From a bacterium (GTDB lineage: Bacteria > Chloroflexota > Dormibacteria > Aeolococcales > Bog-877), in assembly GCA_021785655.1 (NCBI GenBank), contig JAJYET010000001.1, positions 62,001 through 126,000 on the forward strand: DNA of 64,000 bases. The letters run 5' to 3'. Within the stretch, counting starts at the first letter, position 1; each line of letters starts with the position of its first letter. Made by a program: the position numbers and the translations under genes. A model generated the notes under the pieces. That model ran no database searches, had not been told where the DNA came from, and saw nothing but the letters and a program-made list of their open reading frames with translations. Of this stretch, positions 52,304 through 60,001 are shown piece after piece.

Positions 52304-52309
52304 ATTGTA
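52304..52309 (-). promoter_or_regulatory. Leaderless promoter (-10 TACAAT) for the two membrane protein genes
   Basis: TACAAT, seven bases, then CTG at 52296. This is the same near-consensus box and spacing used for the IscA-like gene at 31792. Confidence 0.55.
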
Positions 52310-52328
52310 CTGCCACGGCTGCCGCGAA

Positions 52329-52820
52329 TCAGGCCTCCGCGGCACCCTTTCCGCGCCGGTGCGGCCTGACCACCAGGACGGGGACGTGGGCATGGCTCAC
52401 CACCTGCTGGGAAACCGATCCGAGCAGCAGACCGGAGAAGCCGCCCCGTCCGCGCGAGCCGACCACCAGCAGCTCCGCGCCCTCGGACGCCTCCACAAGG
52501 GTCTCGGCCGGGGTACCGAGCACCGCCTCGACGTCAGCCTCGACTTCCGGGAAGTCCGCCGCGGCCGCGGCGACCTCCTTCGCCACCTCCTCCCGGGTGG
52601 CGGCCACCAGCTCGTTGATGTAGGTCTCGTCGGCGTAGGGGTAGCCCGGCACCGAGAGCGCCACAAGGTGCAGCTGGACCACGCCGACGGCTCTCAGCCG
52701 CAGCCCGCGCAGCCGCGCCTCCTCGAACGCCCACCTGAGGGCACGACGGCCGGCGTCGGATCCATCCACGCCCACCACCACGGCCCGGTCTGATGACCTG
52801 TCCACTTCCGCTATGTCCAT
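52329..52820 (-). CDS. Universal stress protein (UspA family)
   Basis: This 163-residue protein has a single Usp domain with AVVVGVDGSDAGRRALRWAF and the ATP-binding signature LLVVGSRGRGGFSGLLLGSV followed by SQQVVSHAHVPVLVVRP. The intact GxxGxxxxxxxxGSxSxxV pattern suggests it binds ATP. ATG at 52820 follows GGGAGGTGCTCCGA. It is next to a DosS/DosR-like system, and Usp proteins are typical members of the DosR regulon in mycobacteria. Confidence 0.95.
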   Translation of the reverse strand: MDIAEVDRSSDRAVVVGVDGSDAGRRALRWAFEEARLRGLRLRAVGVVQLHLVALSVPGYPYADETYINELVAATREEVAKEVAAAAADFPEVEADVEAVLGTPAETLVEASEGAELLVVGSRGRGGFSGLLLGSVSQQVVSHAHVPVLVVRPHRRGKGAAEA

Positions 52821-52908
52821 TCGGAGCACCTCCCGCGATTCGGCGGCCACATCCGTGGGGCCCACGCAGCCTGAGTGTGCACGAATTCAGGGCTCCCTGG
52901 ATAGGGAG

Positions 52909-53655
52909 CTACCGTCGCCCCCACCCGGGGGTTTTCATCCGCCCCGGCTCGGCCAGGAGTTCGGGCCGCATCTGGGCCGGGAGGTGAAGCCGCACCATCT
53001 CTCCGCGGGGGAGCTGCCTCACCCTCAGGCTGCCGCCCAGCATCGACGCCCGGTGCCGCAGCGCTCGCAGCTCCTGAATCGTGGCCGCGTCGGCTGCCAG
53101 CGGGTCGGCCGGAGGGCGGGTGTCCACCACCAGAAGCCGGACCCCCTGGGTGCCCAGGATCAGCCTCACCTCAACCTCGCTGGCTCGGCCCCGCTGCTCG
53201 ATGAGCCGCAAGCCCTCCTGGGCCACCCGGTAGCAGGTGAGCTCGTGATCGTCCCCCAGGGAGTACGGGCGCCCGACCAGCGCGAACCTGGTGCTCATCC
53301 CGGTGCGCAGCCCGAACTCCGAGGTGAGGGCTCGCAGCGCCCGAACGATCCCGAAGTCGTCGAGGATGGCGGGGCGGAGCTGGCGCGCCAGGGTGCGCAG
53401 GGTCTCACTCACCCGCTCGGTGAGCCTAAGGGCCTCGCGGGCGCTGTCCCTGATCCGCGAGGTGGGCTCGTGCGGTTCGGTGGCGACCTGCAGCAGCCGG
53501 CTCACCTGGGCCAGCGTCTGCAGAGGGTCGTCCTGGATCTGCTCCGCCAGCCACTTTCGTTCCCACTCCTGAGCGTGGAGCAGGGCCAGCTCGTCGTGGG
53601 GTGAGGCCTCCGGCGCTCCCCATTCGGGACCGCGGGTGGGGCCGGACTGGATCAT
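52909..53655 (-). CDS. Histidine-kinase-like protein lacking the phospho-acceptor His
   Basis: This 248-residue protein aligns with the HisKA_3 and ATPase regions of NarL-type sensor kinases. The dimerisation helix reads ERKWLAEQIQDDPLQTLAQV, with Gln41 where kinases have His. The ATPase N-box reads YRVAQEGLRLIEQRGRASEV, lacking the conserved Asn, and the G-box reads LLVVDTRPPADP in place of DDGxGF. Autophosphorylation and ATP binding are therefore unlikely. There is no sensor domain. It overlaps the response-regulator gene start by four bases and so is coupled to it. Confidence 0.82.
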   Translation of the reverse strand: MIQSGPTRGPEWGAPEASPHDELALLHAQEWERKWLAEQIQDDPLQTLAQVSRLLQVATEPHEPTSRIRDSAREALRLTERVSETLRTLARQLRPAILDDFGIVRALRALTSEFGLRTGMSTRFALVGRPYSLGDDHELTCYRVAQEGLRLIEQRGRASEVEVRLILGTQGVRLLVVDTRPPADPLAADAATIQELRALRHRASMLGGSLRVRQLPRGEMVRLHLPAQMRPELLAEPGRMKTPGWGRR

Positions 53656-54308
53656 TCCCCCTCGGGGCCGGAGATCGAGAGCAGGCCGTGGTTCACGGCG
53701 TGGACCACCGCCTCGGTCCGCGACCCCACCCGGAGCTTCTCGAAGATGTTGTGCAGGTGCCCCTCCACGGTGCGGAGGCTGATGCCCAGCTCCAGTGCGA
53801 CCTCCTTGTTGGCGCGGCCCTGAGCGATCAGCCGTAGCACAGCGAACTCCCGACTGCTCAGACGGTCGGAGGCTCTGGCGGGCTCGAGGCGTGACTGGGC
53901 CAGCTTGCGGGTGAGCTCAGGGGAGAGAATCGTGGATCCTGACGCCACCGCCCGGATACCCTCCACCAACTCGCGCCCGGGCGCGGTCTTGAGCAGGTAT
54001 CCAGAGGCGCCCACGGCCAGCGCCTCGCGCACGTAGTCCTCGTCCTCGTGGGCGCTCAGGATCAGCACCTTGACCGAGGGCGCCTGGGCGGCGACCTCGC
54101 GGGTGGCTTCGATGCCATTCATCCCCGGCATCCGCATGTCCATGAGGAGAACGTCGGGGTTGTGCTCCAGGGCCTGGCGGACCGCGTCGTCACCGCGGGC
54201 GGCCTCCCCCACGACCTGGATGTCCTGCTCCCGCTCCAGGATCTCCCGGGTCCCTTCCCGGACCAGGGTGTGGTCCTCGGCGATGATGACTCGAATCGGG
54301 CTGCTCAT
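53652..54308 (-). CDS. NarL/DosR-like response regulator
   Basis: This 218-residue regulator has a receiver domain with the acidic pair in VIIAEDHTLVREG, phospho-Asp57 in VLLMDMRMPGMNG, and the switch residues in KVLILSAHEDEDYV and YLLKTAPG. A LuxR-type helix-turn-helix at about residues 150-212 has LSSREFAVLRLIAQGRANKE and LGISLRTVEGHLHNIFEKL. ATG at 54308 has GAGGG about 10 bases upstream. It lies 82 bases after the sensor kinase gene and is its likely partner. Confidence 0.94.
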   Translation of the reverse strand: MSSPIRVIIAEDHTLVREGTREILEREQDIQVVGEAARGDDAVRQALEHNPDVLLMDMRMPGMNGIEATREVAAQAPSVKVLILSAHEDEDYVREALAVGASGYLLKTAPGRELVEGIRAVASGSTILSPELTRKLAQSRLEPARASDRLSSREFAVLRLIAQGRANKEVALELGISLRTVEGHLHNIFEKLRVGSRTEAVVHAVNHGLLSISGPEGE

Positions 54309-54390
54309 GCTCTTGGCCCTCACGATAGATGGGAGATCGGCTGACCCATCGGACGGTACCACCCGGCCGCCGGCGCGTGATTGCCCCGGC

Positions 54391-56070
54391 TCAACTCGCC
54401 GCCGGAGCCCGGCGCACGGTGGCCAAGATCAGTGTTCCTGGATGTCCCGATCCCGAGCGGACCCTCAACACCCCTCCCAGCAGGGCAGCCCGCTCCCGCA
54501 TCCCGAGGAGTCCCAGCCCCTCCCGGAGCGGGCGGCCGGCCCGGACGGGGAAACCCACTCCATCGTCCCGGACCCAGAGCAGGAGCCGGCCCCGGCGCTG
54601 GCGCAGCCCGATCTCCACCCGCTCGGCCCGCCCGTGCCTCTCCACGTTGGAGAGGGCCTCCTGGGCGATTCGGAGCCAACCCTTCTCCACCTCCGGGGGC
54701 CAGCGGGCCGCACCCTCCTCCAGCACCGTCCCCACCTGCAGCCCGGAACGCTCCTGGAAGTTGCGGGCCAGCTCACCCAGTGCCGCCGAGAGGCCGCGCT
54801 CCTCCAGGACCTCGGAGCGAAGCCCCTCGGTGAGCTGACGCAGCCCATCCGCCACGGCCACCGCCAGGTCACGGACCTCCCCCAGCTTGGCGGCGGCCAC
54901 CCCGGCCACCTCCGGCTCCGCCGCCACCCGCTCCAGCCGTCGAGCCAGGTAGATCAGCGCCTGGACCGGCTCGTCGTGGAGGTCCCGGGCGATCCGGCGG
55001 CGCTCCTCCAGGACCGCCAGGTGCTGGAGGGTCTCCTGGAGCCGGACATGGTCGATCGCCAGGGCCGCCTGGCTGGCGAAGCTGTCCACCAGGCTGAGGT
55101 CGGCGTGGCGGAACGCCGGCCGGTTCGGCGCGCCGGCGATCAGGAGGGTGCCCGCAACCTCCCGGTCCACGGTCAGCGGGAGGACCATCGCCGGGCCCAC
55201 CGCGACTCCGGCGTCTCCGATCCACGCCAGTTGGCGGCTGCCGGCAGCCACCAGGCGGGGCCGGCCGGCTCGGATGACGGCGAGACTTGCGGTCCCCCTC
55301 TCGGGAAGCAGGAGGTGCTCAAGCCGGTGCCCGCGGGGCCCAGCCACAGCCGCCACCCGGAGGCGGGTCGGGCGGTCCCGCTCGGTGAGCACCACACAGG
55401 CCAGCTCGGCGTCGCTGAGCTCCCGGGAGGCCCGGACGATGGCCCGCAGCAACCCCTCCACCGACGCCCCCTGGAGCATGGCATCAGTGGTCTGCTGCAG
55501 CGCCCTCAGCCACGTCTCCCTCTGCTCGAGAGCCCGGTAGGCACGGGCGTTGACCACCATGGCACCGGCCAGCGCTGCCAGGGTCGAGACGGCGGCCTCG
55601 TCCTGAGCGTCGAACTCGACTCCACCAGCCTTCTCCGTGAGATAGAGGTTCCCCAGGACCGCCCCCCGTCCCCGAACCGGAACCCCGAGGAAGGTGGTCA
55701 TGGGAGGGTGGCCTGCGGGGAACCCGGCGGCGCTGGGATGCTCGGAGATCCTCGCCAGGCGCAGCGGCTCCGGCCGTTCCACCAAAAGGCCCAGGATCCC
55801 GCGACCCTGCGGCGGCGGCCCGACGACCGCCACCTCCTCCGGAGTCAGGCCGTGGGGTATGAAGTCCACCAGACGGCCATCCTCGCCCAGGACGCCGAAA
55901 GCCCCGTAGCGGGCGCCGGTAACCCTGGCCGCCAGCTCCACCAGCCGCTCCAGCACCCTCCGCGGCGAGAGGTCGGAGGCCAGCAGCACCCCGGCCTCCA
56001 GGAGCAGGGCCGAACGGTCCGGGGCCGGCGGCGCGGTCGATCTCCGGGCGATGGCGGAAGTGGTTGGCAC
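54391..56070 (-). CDS. DosS/DevS-like sensor histidine kinase with two GAF domains
   Basis: This 559-residue soluble kinase has GAF-1 (about residues 22-175), GAF-2 (about 195-345), a HisKA_3 helix with LEERRRIARDLHDEPVQALI (phospho-acceptor His365) and an ATPase with RIAQEALSNVERHGRAERVE, VRDDGVGFPVR and GLGLLGMRERAALLGG. GAF-1 contains GFPAGHPPMTTFLGVPVRGR; in mycobacterial DosS/DosT the His of this HPPM segment is the proximal heme ligand (here His121), so it probably senses O2, NO, CO or redox state. GTG at 56070 lies eight bases after a TATCTT box. It pairs with the regulator downstream. Confidence 0.92.
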   Translation of the reverse strand: MPTTSAIARRSTAPPAPDRSALLLEAGVLLASDLSPRRVLERLVELAARVTGARYGAFGVLGEDGRLVDFIPHGLTPEEVAVVGPPPQGRGILGLLVERPEPLRLARISEHPSAAGFPAGHPPMTTFLGVPVRGRGAVLGNLYLTEKAGGVEFDAQDEAAVSTLAALAGAMVVNARAYRALEQRETWLRALQQTTDAMLQGASVEGLLRAIVRASRELSDAELACVVLTERDRPTRLRVAAVAGPRGHRLEHLLLPERGTASLAVIRAGRPRLVAAGSRQLAWIGDAGVAVGPAMVLPLTVDREVAGTLLIAGAPNRPAFRHADLSLVDSFASQAALAIDHVRLQETLQHLAVLEERRRIARDLHDEPVQALIYLARRLERVAAEPEVAGVAAAKLGEVRDLAVAVADGLRQLTEGLRSEVLEERGLSAALGELARNFQERSGLQVGTVLEEGAARWPPEVEKGWLRIAQEALSNVERHGRAERVEIGLRQRRGRLLLWVRDDGVGFPVRAGRPLREGLGLLGMRERAALLGGVLRVRSGSGHPGTLILATVRRAPAAS

Positions 56071-56078
56071 CTTGCGTC

Positions 56079-56084
56079 AAGATA
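56079..56084 (-). promoter_or_regulatory. Leaderless promoter (-10 TATCTT) of the sensor kinase
   Basis: TATCTT, eight bases, then GTG at 56070. Confidence 0.55.
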
Positions 56085-56150
56085 CTCGCGTCCGAGCGCC
56101 CTGAGCGGCCTCCCGGGCGTCGTCTGCGAGGTTCCCTTTGGCGATCGAGC

Positions 56151-57026
56151 TCAGCCGGCGGCCGCAGGGAGCAGGGGAACGGGTTGTGGACTTGACTCCC
56201 GGTCCCGGGAGATCTCGGAGGCGGCCCGCAGAATCCGCTGCCCGGACCGCGAAATCTGCCGGGCGGCGGCGGCACCGGACCCCGCCCAGCTGGCCACATA
56301 GCCGAAGCTGTAGGCGGAGCTGTCCAACCCCAGTTGCTGGCAGACAATATAGGCGACACTCTCGGCCTCCAGTTCGGCCAGCTCCCGGCTGCCGGTGAAC
56401 TCGGGGCCGTGGAGGATGGCGTGGGCCAGCTCATGGCTCAGGGTCTTCACCTTGGGGCCGGGGCTGAGGCGCTGGTCCACGCGGATCCGCCGCAGGACGT
56501 GCGAGCAGTCGCCCCGGCGCCCGGCGCGGAGCTCGCTGAACTCGACGATGAATCCCAGGCTCGGGACCAGGGCCAGGAGCCGCTCGAGGACCTGCGGGGG
56601 GGCCTCCGCGGGCATCTCCCCCACCGGCGCCGGAAGCTCCGGGCCCTCGGTCTGCGAGACGTCGAACACCCGGGCCACCCGATAGGTCACGAGCGGCAGT
56701 TCCAGATCACGGAGCCGTTCGGCCTCGGGGCCCCCGGGGCGCCGCAGGGCCACCGGGGCGATGATGGCCATCCCCCTCTCCCCGCGTCGGACCTGGCGGC
56801 CCAGCTCCTGCCAGGCCCGGTACCCGGCCACCTGGGAGGCCTCCGGGAACTGGTGGAGGATGAGGAGCTGATTGTGGAAGCTGTAGCGGTGGAAGCGGCG
56901 GCGGAACCTCAGCCACCGCTCCCACTGCCGGGAGTCAGCCAGCTGCTCGACCCCGTCGCGGAGCGCGGCGAGCACCTCGGAGCGACCCCGCAATTGGACG
57001 GCTGGAGCAGGCGAGGGGTTGGGCAC
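56151..57026 (-). CDS. ArdC-like protein with ImmA/IrrE-type metallopeptidase motif
   Basis: This 291-residue protein has an N-terminal ArdC-type single-strand-DNA-binding region (FRRRFHRYSFHNQLLILHQF; VAGYRAWQELGRQVRRGERG; MAIIAPV). The C-terminal metallopeptidase-like domain has KTLSHELAHAILHGPEF (HExxH) and the third ligand region AELEAESVAYIVCQQLGLD followed by SSAYSFGYVASWAG. ArdC proteins are known from plasmids as anti-restriction factors, but chromosomal copies are common in actinobacteria and their role there is unclear. GTG at 57026 was chosen; upstream sequence is not conserved-looking. No mobile-element gene adjoins it. Confidence 0.82.
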   Translation of the reverse strand: MPNPSPAPAVQLRGRSEVLAALRDGVEQLADSRQWERWLRFRRRFHRYSFHNQLLILHQFPEASQVAGYRAWQELGRQVRRGERGMAIIAPVALRRPGGPEAERLRDLELPLVTYRVARVFDVSQTEGPELPAPVGEMPAEAPPQVLERLLALVPSLGFIVEFSELRAGRRGDCSHVLRRIRVDQRLSPGPKVKTLSHELAHAILHGPEFTGSRELAELEAESVAYIVCQQLGLDSSAYSFGYVASWAGSGAAAARQISRSGQRILRAASEISRDRESSPQPVPLLPAAAG

Positions 57027-57084
57027 CTCTCTTCGGTCCCGTGATGGTGGCCGGAGGGGCCGCGCCGGCTCCCTCGGACCCCTG

Positions 57085-58263
57085 TCAAGCCTCCACGGTG
57101 ACGACCAGGCTGGCCCGGGCGGCCTCCAGCGCCGCTCGGACCTTGGCCGGGGACCCAGCCCGGGCGAAGACAAAGCCGAGGTAGCGGTCCCCGTCCGGGG
57201 CGGGAGCCACCAGCGAGCCGGGGGTGGCGGTGAGGTCCACCGCCTCGATCCCCGGAATGCGCAGAGCGCTCTCGCGTCCATCGATGGAGACCAGTCGGCC
57301 AGCCCGTCCGGGGGAGAGCATGAGAACCCCCGCCGGCTCCGCCTCCAGCTTCAGGTCCGGGAGCGTCATGCCCAGCGCCTGGCGCAGGATCAGCTCCTCC
57401 AGGGAGTCGCCGGAGCGAAATCGCATCACCTCCGAGCAGCGGCCACCGATCGACCGCGAGGCAAGGTCTATGAGGGTGGGCGCCCCGGCCCCCAGGCGGA
57501 ACTCCGCATGTACCGGCCCCCGCCTCAGCTCGATCGCGGAGGCGGCCGCGTCCAGGACCTCCACCACCGCCTCCTGGTCCGCGGAGGGCAGCCCGCTGGG
57601 CAGTTGGTAGATCGACTCTGCGAAGTACGGACCATCGAGCGGCTCTGGCTTGTCGAAGATCGCCAGGGGCAGAAGTTCCCCGTCCTGGATCAGGGCCTCC
57701 ACGGCGATCTCCGGCCCGGGCACGTAGGACTCCACCAGGAGCGTGGCCTGGCCACCCACCAGGCGCCGCACCCGGGCCCCGGCCAGAAGGAGCTCCGCGC
57801 GGCTGTCGGCCCGGATCACCCCGAAGCTGGCGGCCCCCGACGCGGGCTTGACCACGCAGGGGAACCCGAGGTCGGGCGCCGGGTGGTCTGGCGACCAGGC
57901 CGCCCAACGGGGCTGGGGCAGACCCGTGCCCTCCAACGCGCGCCGCAGTTGGATCTTGTCCCGCGTCGCCATGGCGGCCTCGACGGGGATCCCGGCCAGA
58001 CCCAGCCGGGCGGCGATCCTGGCCGCCGGCAACACCGAGGCCTCGTCGACCCCGACCACGGCCACCACCTCTCGAATGGCTGGCGGGAGCGGTCCCCGCC
58101 CCGCGCTGAGCAGCTCCCAGGGGATCGCCGCGGGGCCCACGGGCGGGCCGTCAGGGCTGTCGGTGGCCATGGTCACCTCCACGCCCAGCCGCTCGCAGGC
58201 TCTGAGGAACGCCGGGGCGCGGTAGGTGGAGGTGGGCATCACCAGCAGCACGCGCCCGCTCAT
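57085..58263 (-). CDS. ATP-grasp ligase
   Basis: This 392-residue protein has an N-terminal pre-ATP-grasp Rossmann-like domain (RVLLVMPTSTYRAPAFLRAC). The ATP-grasp core has FPCVVKPASGAASFGVIRAD, LLVESYVPGPEIAVEALIQD, VHAEFRLGAGAPTLIDLASR and SIGGRCSEVM. It belongs with L-amino-acid ligase or BtrJ-like enzymes that join a carboxylate to an amine through an acyl phosphate. The substrates are unknown. ATG at 58263 lies six bases after a TAGTCT box and only 17 bases from the divergent nfuA-like start. Confidence 0.9.
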   Translation of the reverse strand: MSGRVLLVMPTSTYRAPAFLRACERLGVEVTMATDSPDGPPVGPAAIPWELLSAGRGPLPPAIREVVAVVGVDEASVLPAARIAARLGLAGIPVEAAMATRDKIQLRRALEGTGLPQPRWAAWSPDHPAPDLGFPCVVKPASGAASFGVIRADSRAELLLAGARVRRLVGGQATLLVESYVPGPEIAVEALIQDGELLPLAIFDKPEPLDGPYFAESIYQLPSGLPSADQEAVVEVLDAAASAIELRRGPVHAEFRLGAGAPTLIDLASRSIGGRCSEVMRFRSGDSLEELILRQALGMTLPDLKLEAEPAGVLMLSPGRAGRLVSIDGRESALRIPGIEAVDLTATPGSLVAPAPDGDRYLGFVFARAGSPAKVRAALEAARASLVVTVEA

Positions 58264-58268
58264 GGCGT

Positions 58269-58275
58269 CAGACTA
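58269..58275. promoter_or_regulatory. Shared bidirectional -10 element (CAGACTA/TAGTCTG)
   Basis: On the minus strand TAGTCT (58275-58270) ends six bases before ATG at 58263. On the plus strand CAGACT (58269-58274) ends six bases before ATG at 58281. The two boxes share five base pairs, and the start codons are 17 bases apart, so both transcripts would be leaderless and start from one open complex region. Confidence 0.5.
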
Positions 58276-58280
58276 TCGCC

Positions 58281-58877
58281 ATGACCCACGAACCCGACCT
58301 GCCCCGACTGGATCTCACCGAGAGGGCGGCCCAGCGCATCCGCCAGTTCCGCGAGCGCCAGGGGCATCCCGAGGCCTGGGTGGCGATCTCCCCAGGAGGC
58401 CTGCAGGGTGACCGCCTCCAGTACTCCTTCTCCCTGGTCGAGGCTGGAGACCCGCGACCGGACGAGGTACTGGTCGCAGGCACCAGCGACATCACCTTCG
58501 TGGCTCCCCGAGTCATCTCCCGTCACGTGATCGGTGCCCGGGTGGACGCCGACCCCATTAGTGGGGCGCTGGCGCTGGAGACCGACTACGACCCCGACTC
58601 CGACCCCCTGGCGGGTGCGGTGCAGCGCTTGCTGGACGAGGAGATCAACCCCGCGGTGGCGGCCCACGGTGGGTACATAGGGCTCCTGGACATCGCGGAC
58701 GGCGTCGCCTACGTGCAGATGGGAGGCGGCTGCCAGGGATGCGGCCTCGCCGAGGTCACCCTCTCCCAGGGGGTTCGCACCGCCATCCTGGAGCGTTTCT
58801 CGGAGCTCACTGACGTGGTGGACACCACCGACCACGCCCAGGGGACCAACCCCTACTACCAGCCGTCCAAGAAGTGA
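58281..58877 (+). CDS. NfuA-like iron-sulfur carrier with degenerate A-type N-domain
   Basis: This 198-residue protein joins an A-type-carrier-like N-domain (about residues 1-105; LTERAAQRIRQFRERQGHPE) that has no cysteines to a NifU C-terminal domain (about 108-180) with the cluster-binding CxxC in MGGGCQGCGLAEVTLSQG (C151, C154). This is the architecture of NfuA, which carries a 4Fe-4S cluster on a dimer and supplies enzymes under stress. ATG at 58281 shares a promoter region with the divergent ATP-grasp gene. Its stop abuts that of the next convergent gene with no gap. Confidence 0.93.
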   Translation: MTHEPDLPRLDLTERAAQRIRQFRERQGHPEAWVAISPGGLQGDRLQYSFSLVEAGDPRPDEVLVAGTSDITFVAPRVISRHVIGARVDADPISGALALETDYDPDSDPLAGAVQRLLDEEINPAVAAHGGYIGLLDIADGVAYVQMGGGCQGCGLAEVTLSQGVRTAILERFSELTDVVDTTDHAQGTNPYYQPSKK

Positions 58878-59951
58878 TCACCCGAGCACCTCGCGATACA
58901 CCTGCCGGGTCCGGGCGCCCATCCGGGAGGCGCTGAACTCGTCGGAGGCGCGGTCGAACCCGGCCCGGGAGAGCTGGGCGTAACGCTCGCGGTCATCGAG
59001 AAGGGCCGTCGTCACGGTGGCCAGTGCCGCAGGGTTCGCCGGAGCGACGCAGATCCCCGCCCGGGGCGGGTCGAGGATCTCCGGGAGCCCGCCCACCCGG
59101 GCGGCCACCACCGGGACGCCGCAGGTCATCGCCTCACAGGCGACCAGACCGAACGGCTCCTGGCGCGAGGGCACCCAGGCGACGTCGCAGCCGGCGAAGA
59201 AGGCGGCGCGGTCCTCGACCAGACCCACGAAGTCGACCCGGTCGGCCACCTTGAGACCGGTGGCGAGGTCCAGAAGTCCCGGCAGCTCCGGCCCGAACCC
59301 TCCCACAGTGAGACGCAGCCGGCTTCCCAGAGGCGTGGCCAGCGCCGCGATCGCCAGATCCACCCCCTTGCTGGGTATGAGCGAGGAGAGTGTCGCCACC
59401 CGGCGCCCCTCGGGACCCTGGCGGGGCTCGCCCAGCAAGGGGCGGACGCCGTTGGGGATGACCCTGACCCGGGCCGCATCGACCCCCACCTCCTCCACCA
59501 GGAACCGGCGCACCGATTGCGAGACTGCGATCTCCAGGCGGGCGGCCCGGGCCAGCCGCCTCAATTCGTGAGCGTGGGCCAGCCGCCGCGCCGTGCCCCG
59601 GGTGGACCAGGAGTCGAGGTGGTGGGTGTGGACGAGTGGAACGCGAAGGTGGGCGCGGCGGACCAAGCCACCGGCCCTCAGCCCGTGGGTGTGCACCAGA
59701 TCCGGGCCAACGCGGCGGAGGAGCTGGCGCAGCCTCGGCGGCCCCGAGATCGGGTCCCAGCCTCCGCGCTCCGGACCCAGGCTGGGAACGCCCGCGGCAG
59801 CGCAGCGCTGCCGCAGTGGCCCCTCCGGGCAGACGACGACGGGGCCCCACCCGCTTGCCTGCAGCTCCAGCGCCTGCAGGAGCACGTGCTCGGGGCCGCC
59901 GGACCGCGAGCTGTCCGCGATCACCAGGGCTACCCGGGGAGGGAAGGGCAT
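58878..59951 (-). CDS. Family 4 glycosyltransferase (GT-B)
   Basis: This 357-residue GT-B enzyme has the N-terminal half with [20 protein letters not shown] and [17 protein letters not shown]. The C-terminal nucleotide-sugar domain has [39 protein letters not shown] (the EPFG E-x7-E region) and [21 protein letters not shown], split as [15 protein letters not shown] and DPPRAG. The donor and acceptor sugars are unknown. ATG at 59951 lies six bases after an AACAAT box. Its TGA is immediately next to the nfuA-like stop, forming TGATCA. Confidence 0.93.
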   Translation of the reverse strand: MPFPPRVALVIADSSRSGGPEHVLLQALELQASGWGPVVVCPEGPLRQRCAAAGVPSLGPERGGWDPISGPPRLRQLLRRVGPDLVHTHGLRAGGLVRRAHLRVPLVHTHHLDSWSTRGTARRLAHAHELRRLARAARLEIAVSQSVRRFLVEEVGVDAARVRVIPNGVRPLLGEPRQGPEGRRVATLSSLIPSKGVDLAIAALATPLGSRLRLTVGGFGPELPGLLDLATGLKVADRVDFVGLVEDRAAFFAGCDVAWVPSRQEPFGLVACEAMTCGVPVVAARVGGLPEILDPPRAGICVAPANPAALATVTTALLDDRERYAQLSRAGFDRASDEFSASRMGARTRQVYREVLG

Positions 59952-59957
59952 GGCGGC

Positions 59958-59963
59958 ATTGTT
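59958..59963 (-). promoter_or_regulatory. Putative leaderless promoter (-10 AACAAT) for the glycosyltransferase
   Basis: AACAAT, six bases, then ATG at 59951. The first base departs from TANNNT. Confidence 0.4.
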
Positions 59964-59986
59964 CCACCCGGGCCATGCCCAGCCGA

Positions 59987-59992
59987 TACCAT
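59987..59992 (+). promoter_or_regulatory. Putative -10 box (TACCAT) for metG
   Basis: TACCAT, nine bases, then TTG at 60002, which starts the metG frame a few codons before its conserved region. If it is used, the in-frame ATG at 59975 would not be on the mRNA. Confidence 0.4.
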
Positions 59993-60001
59993 CGATGGGC
60001 C

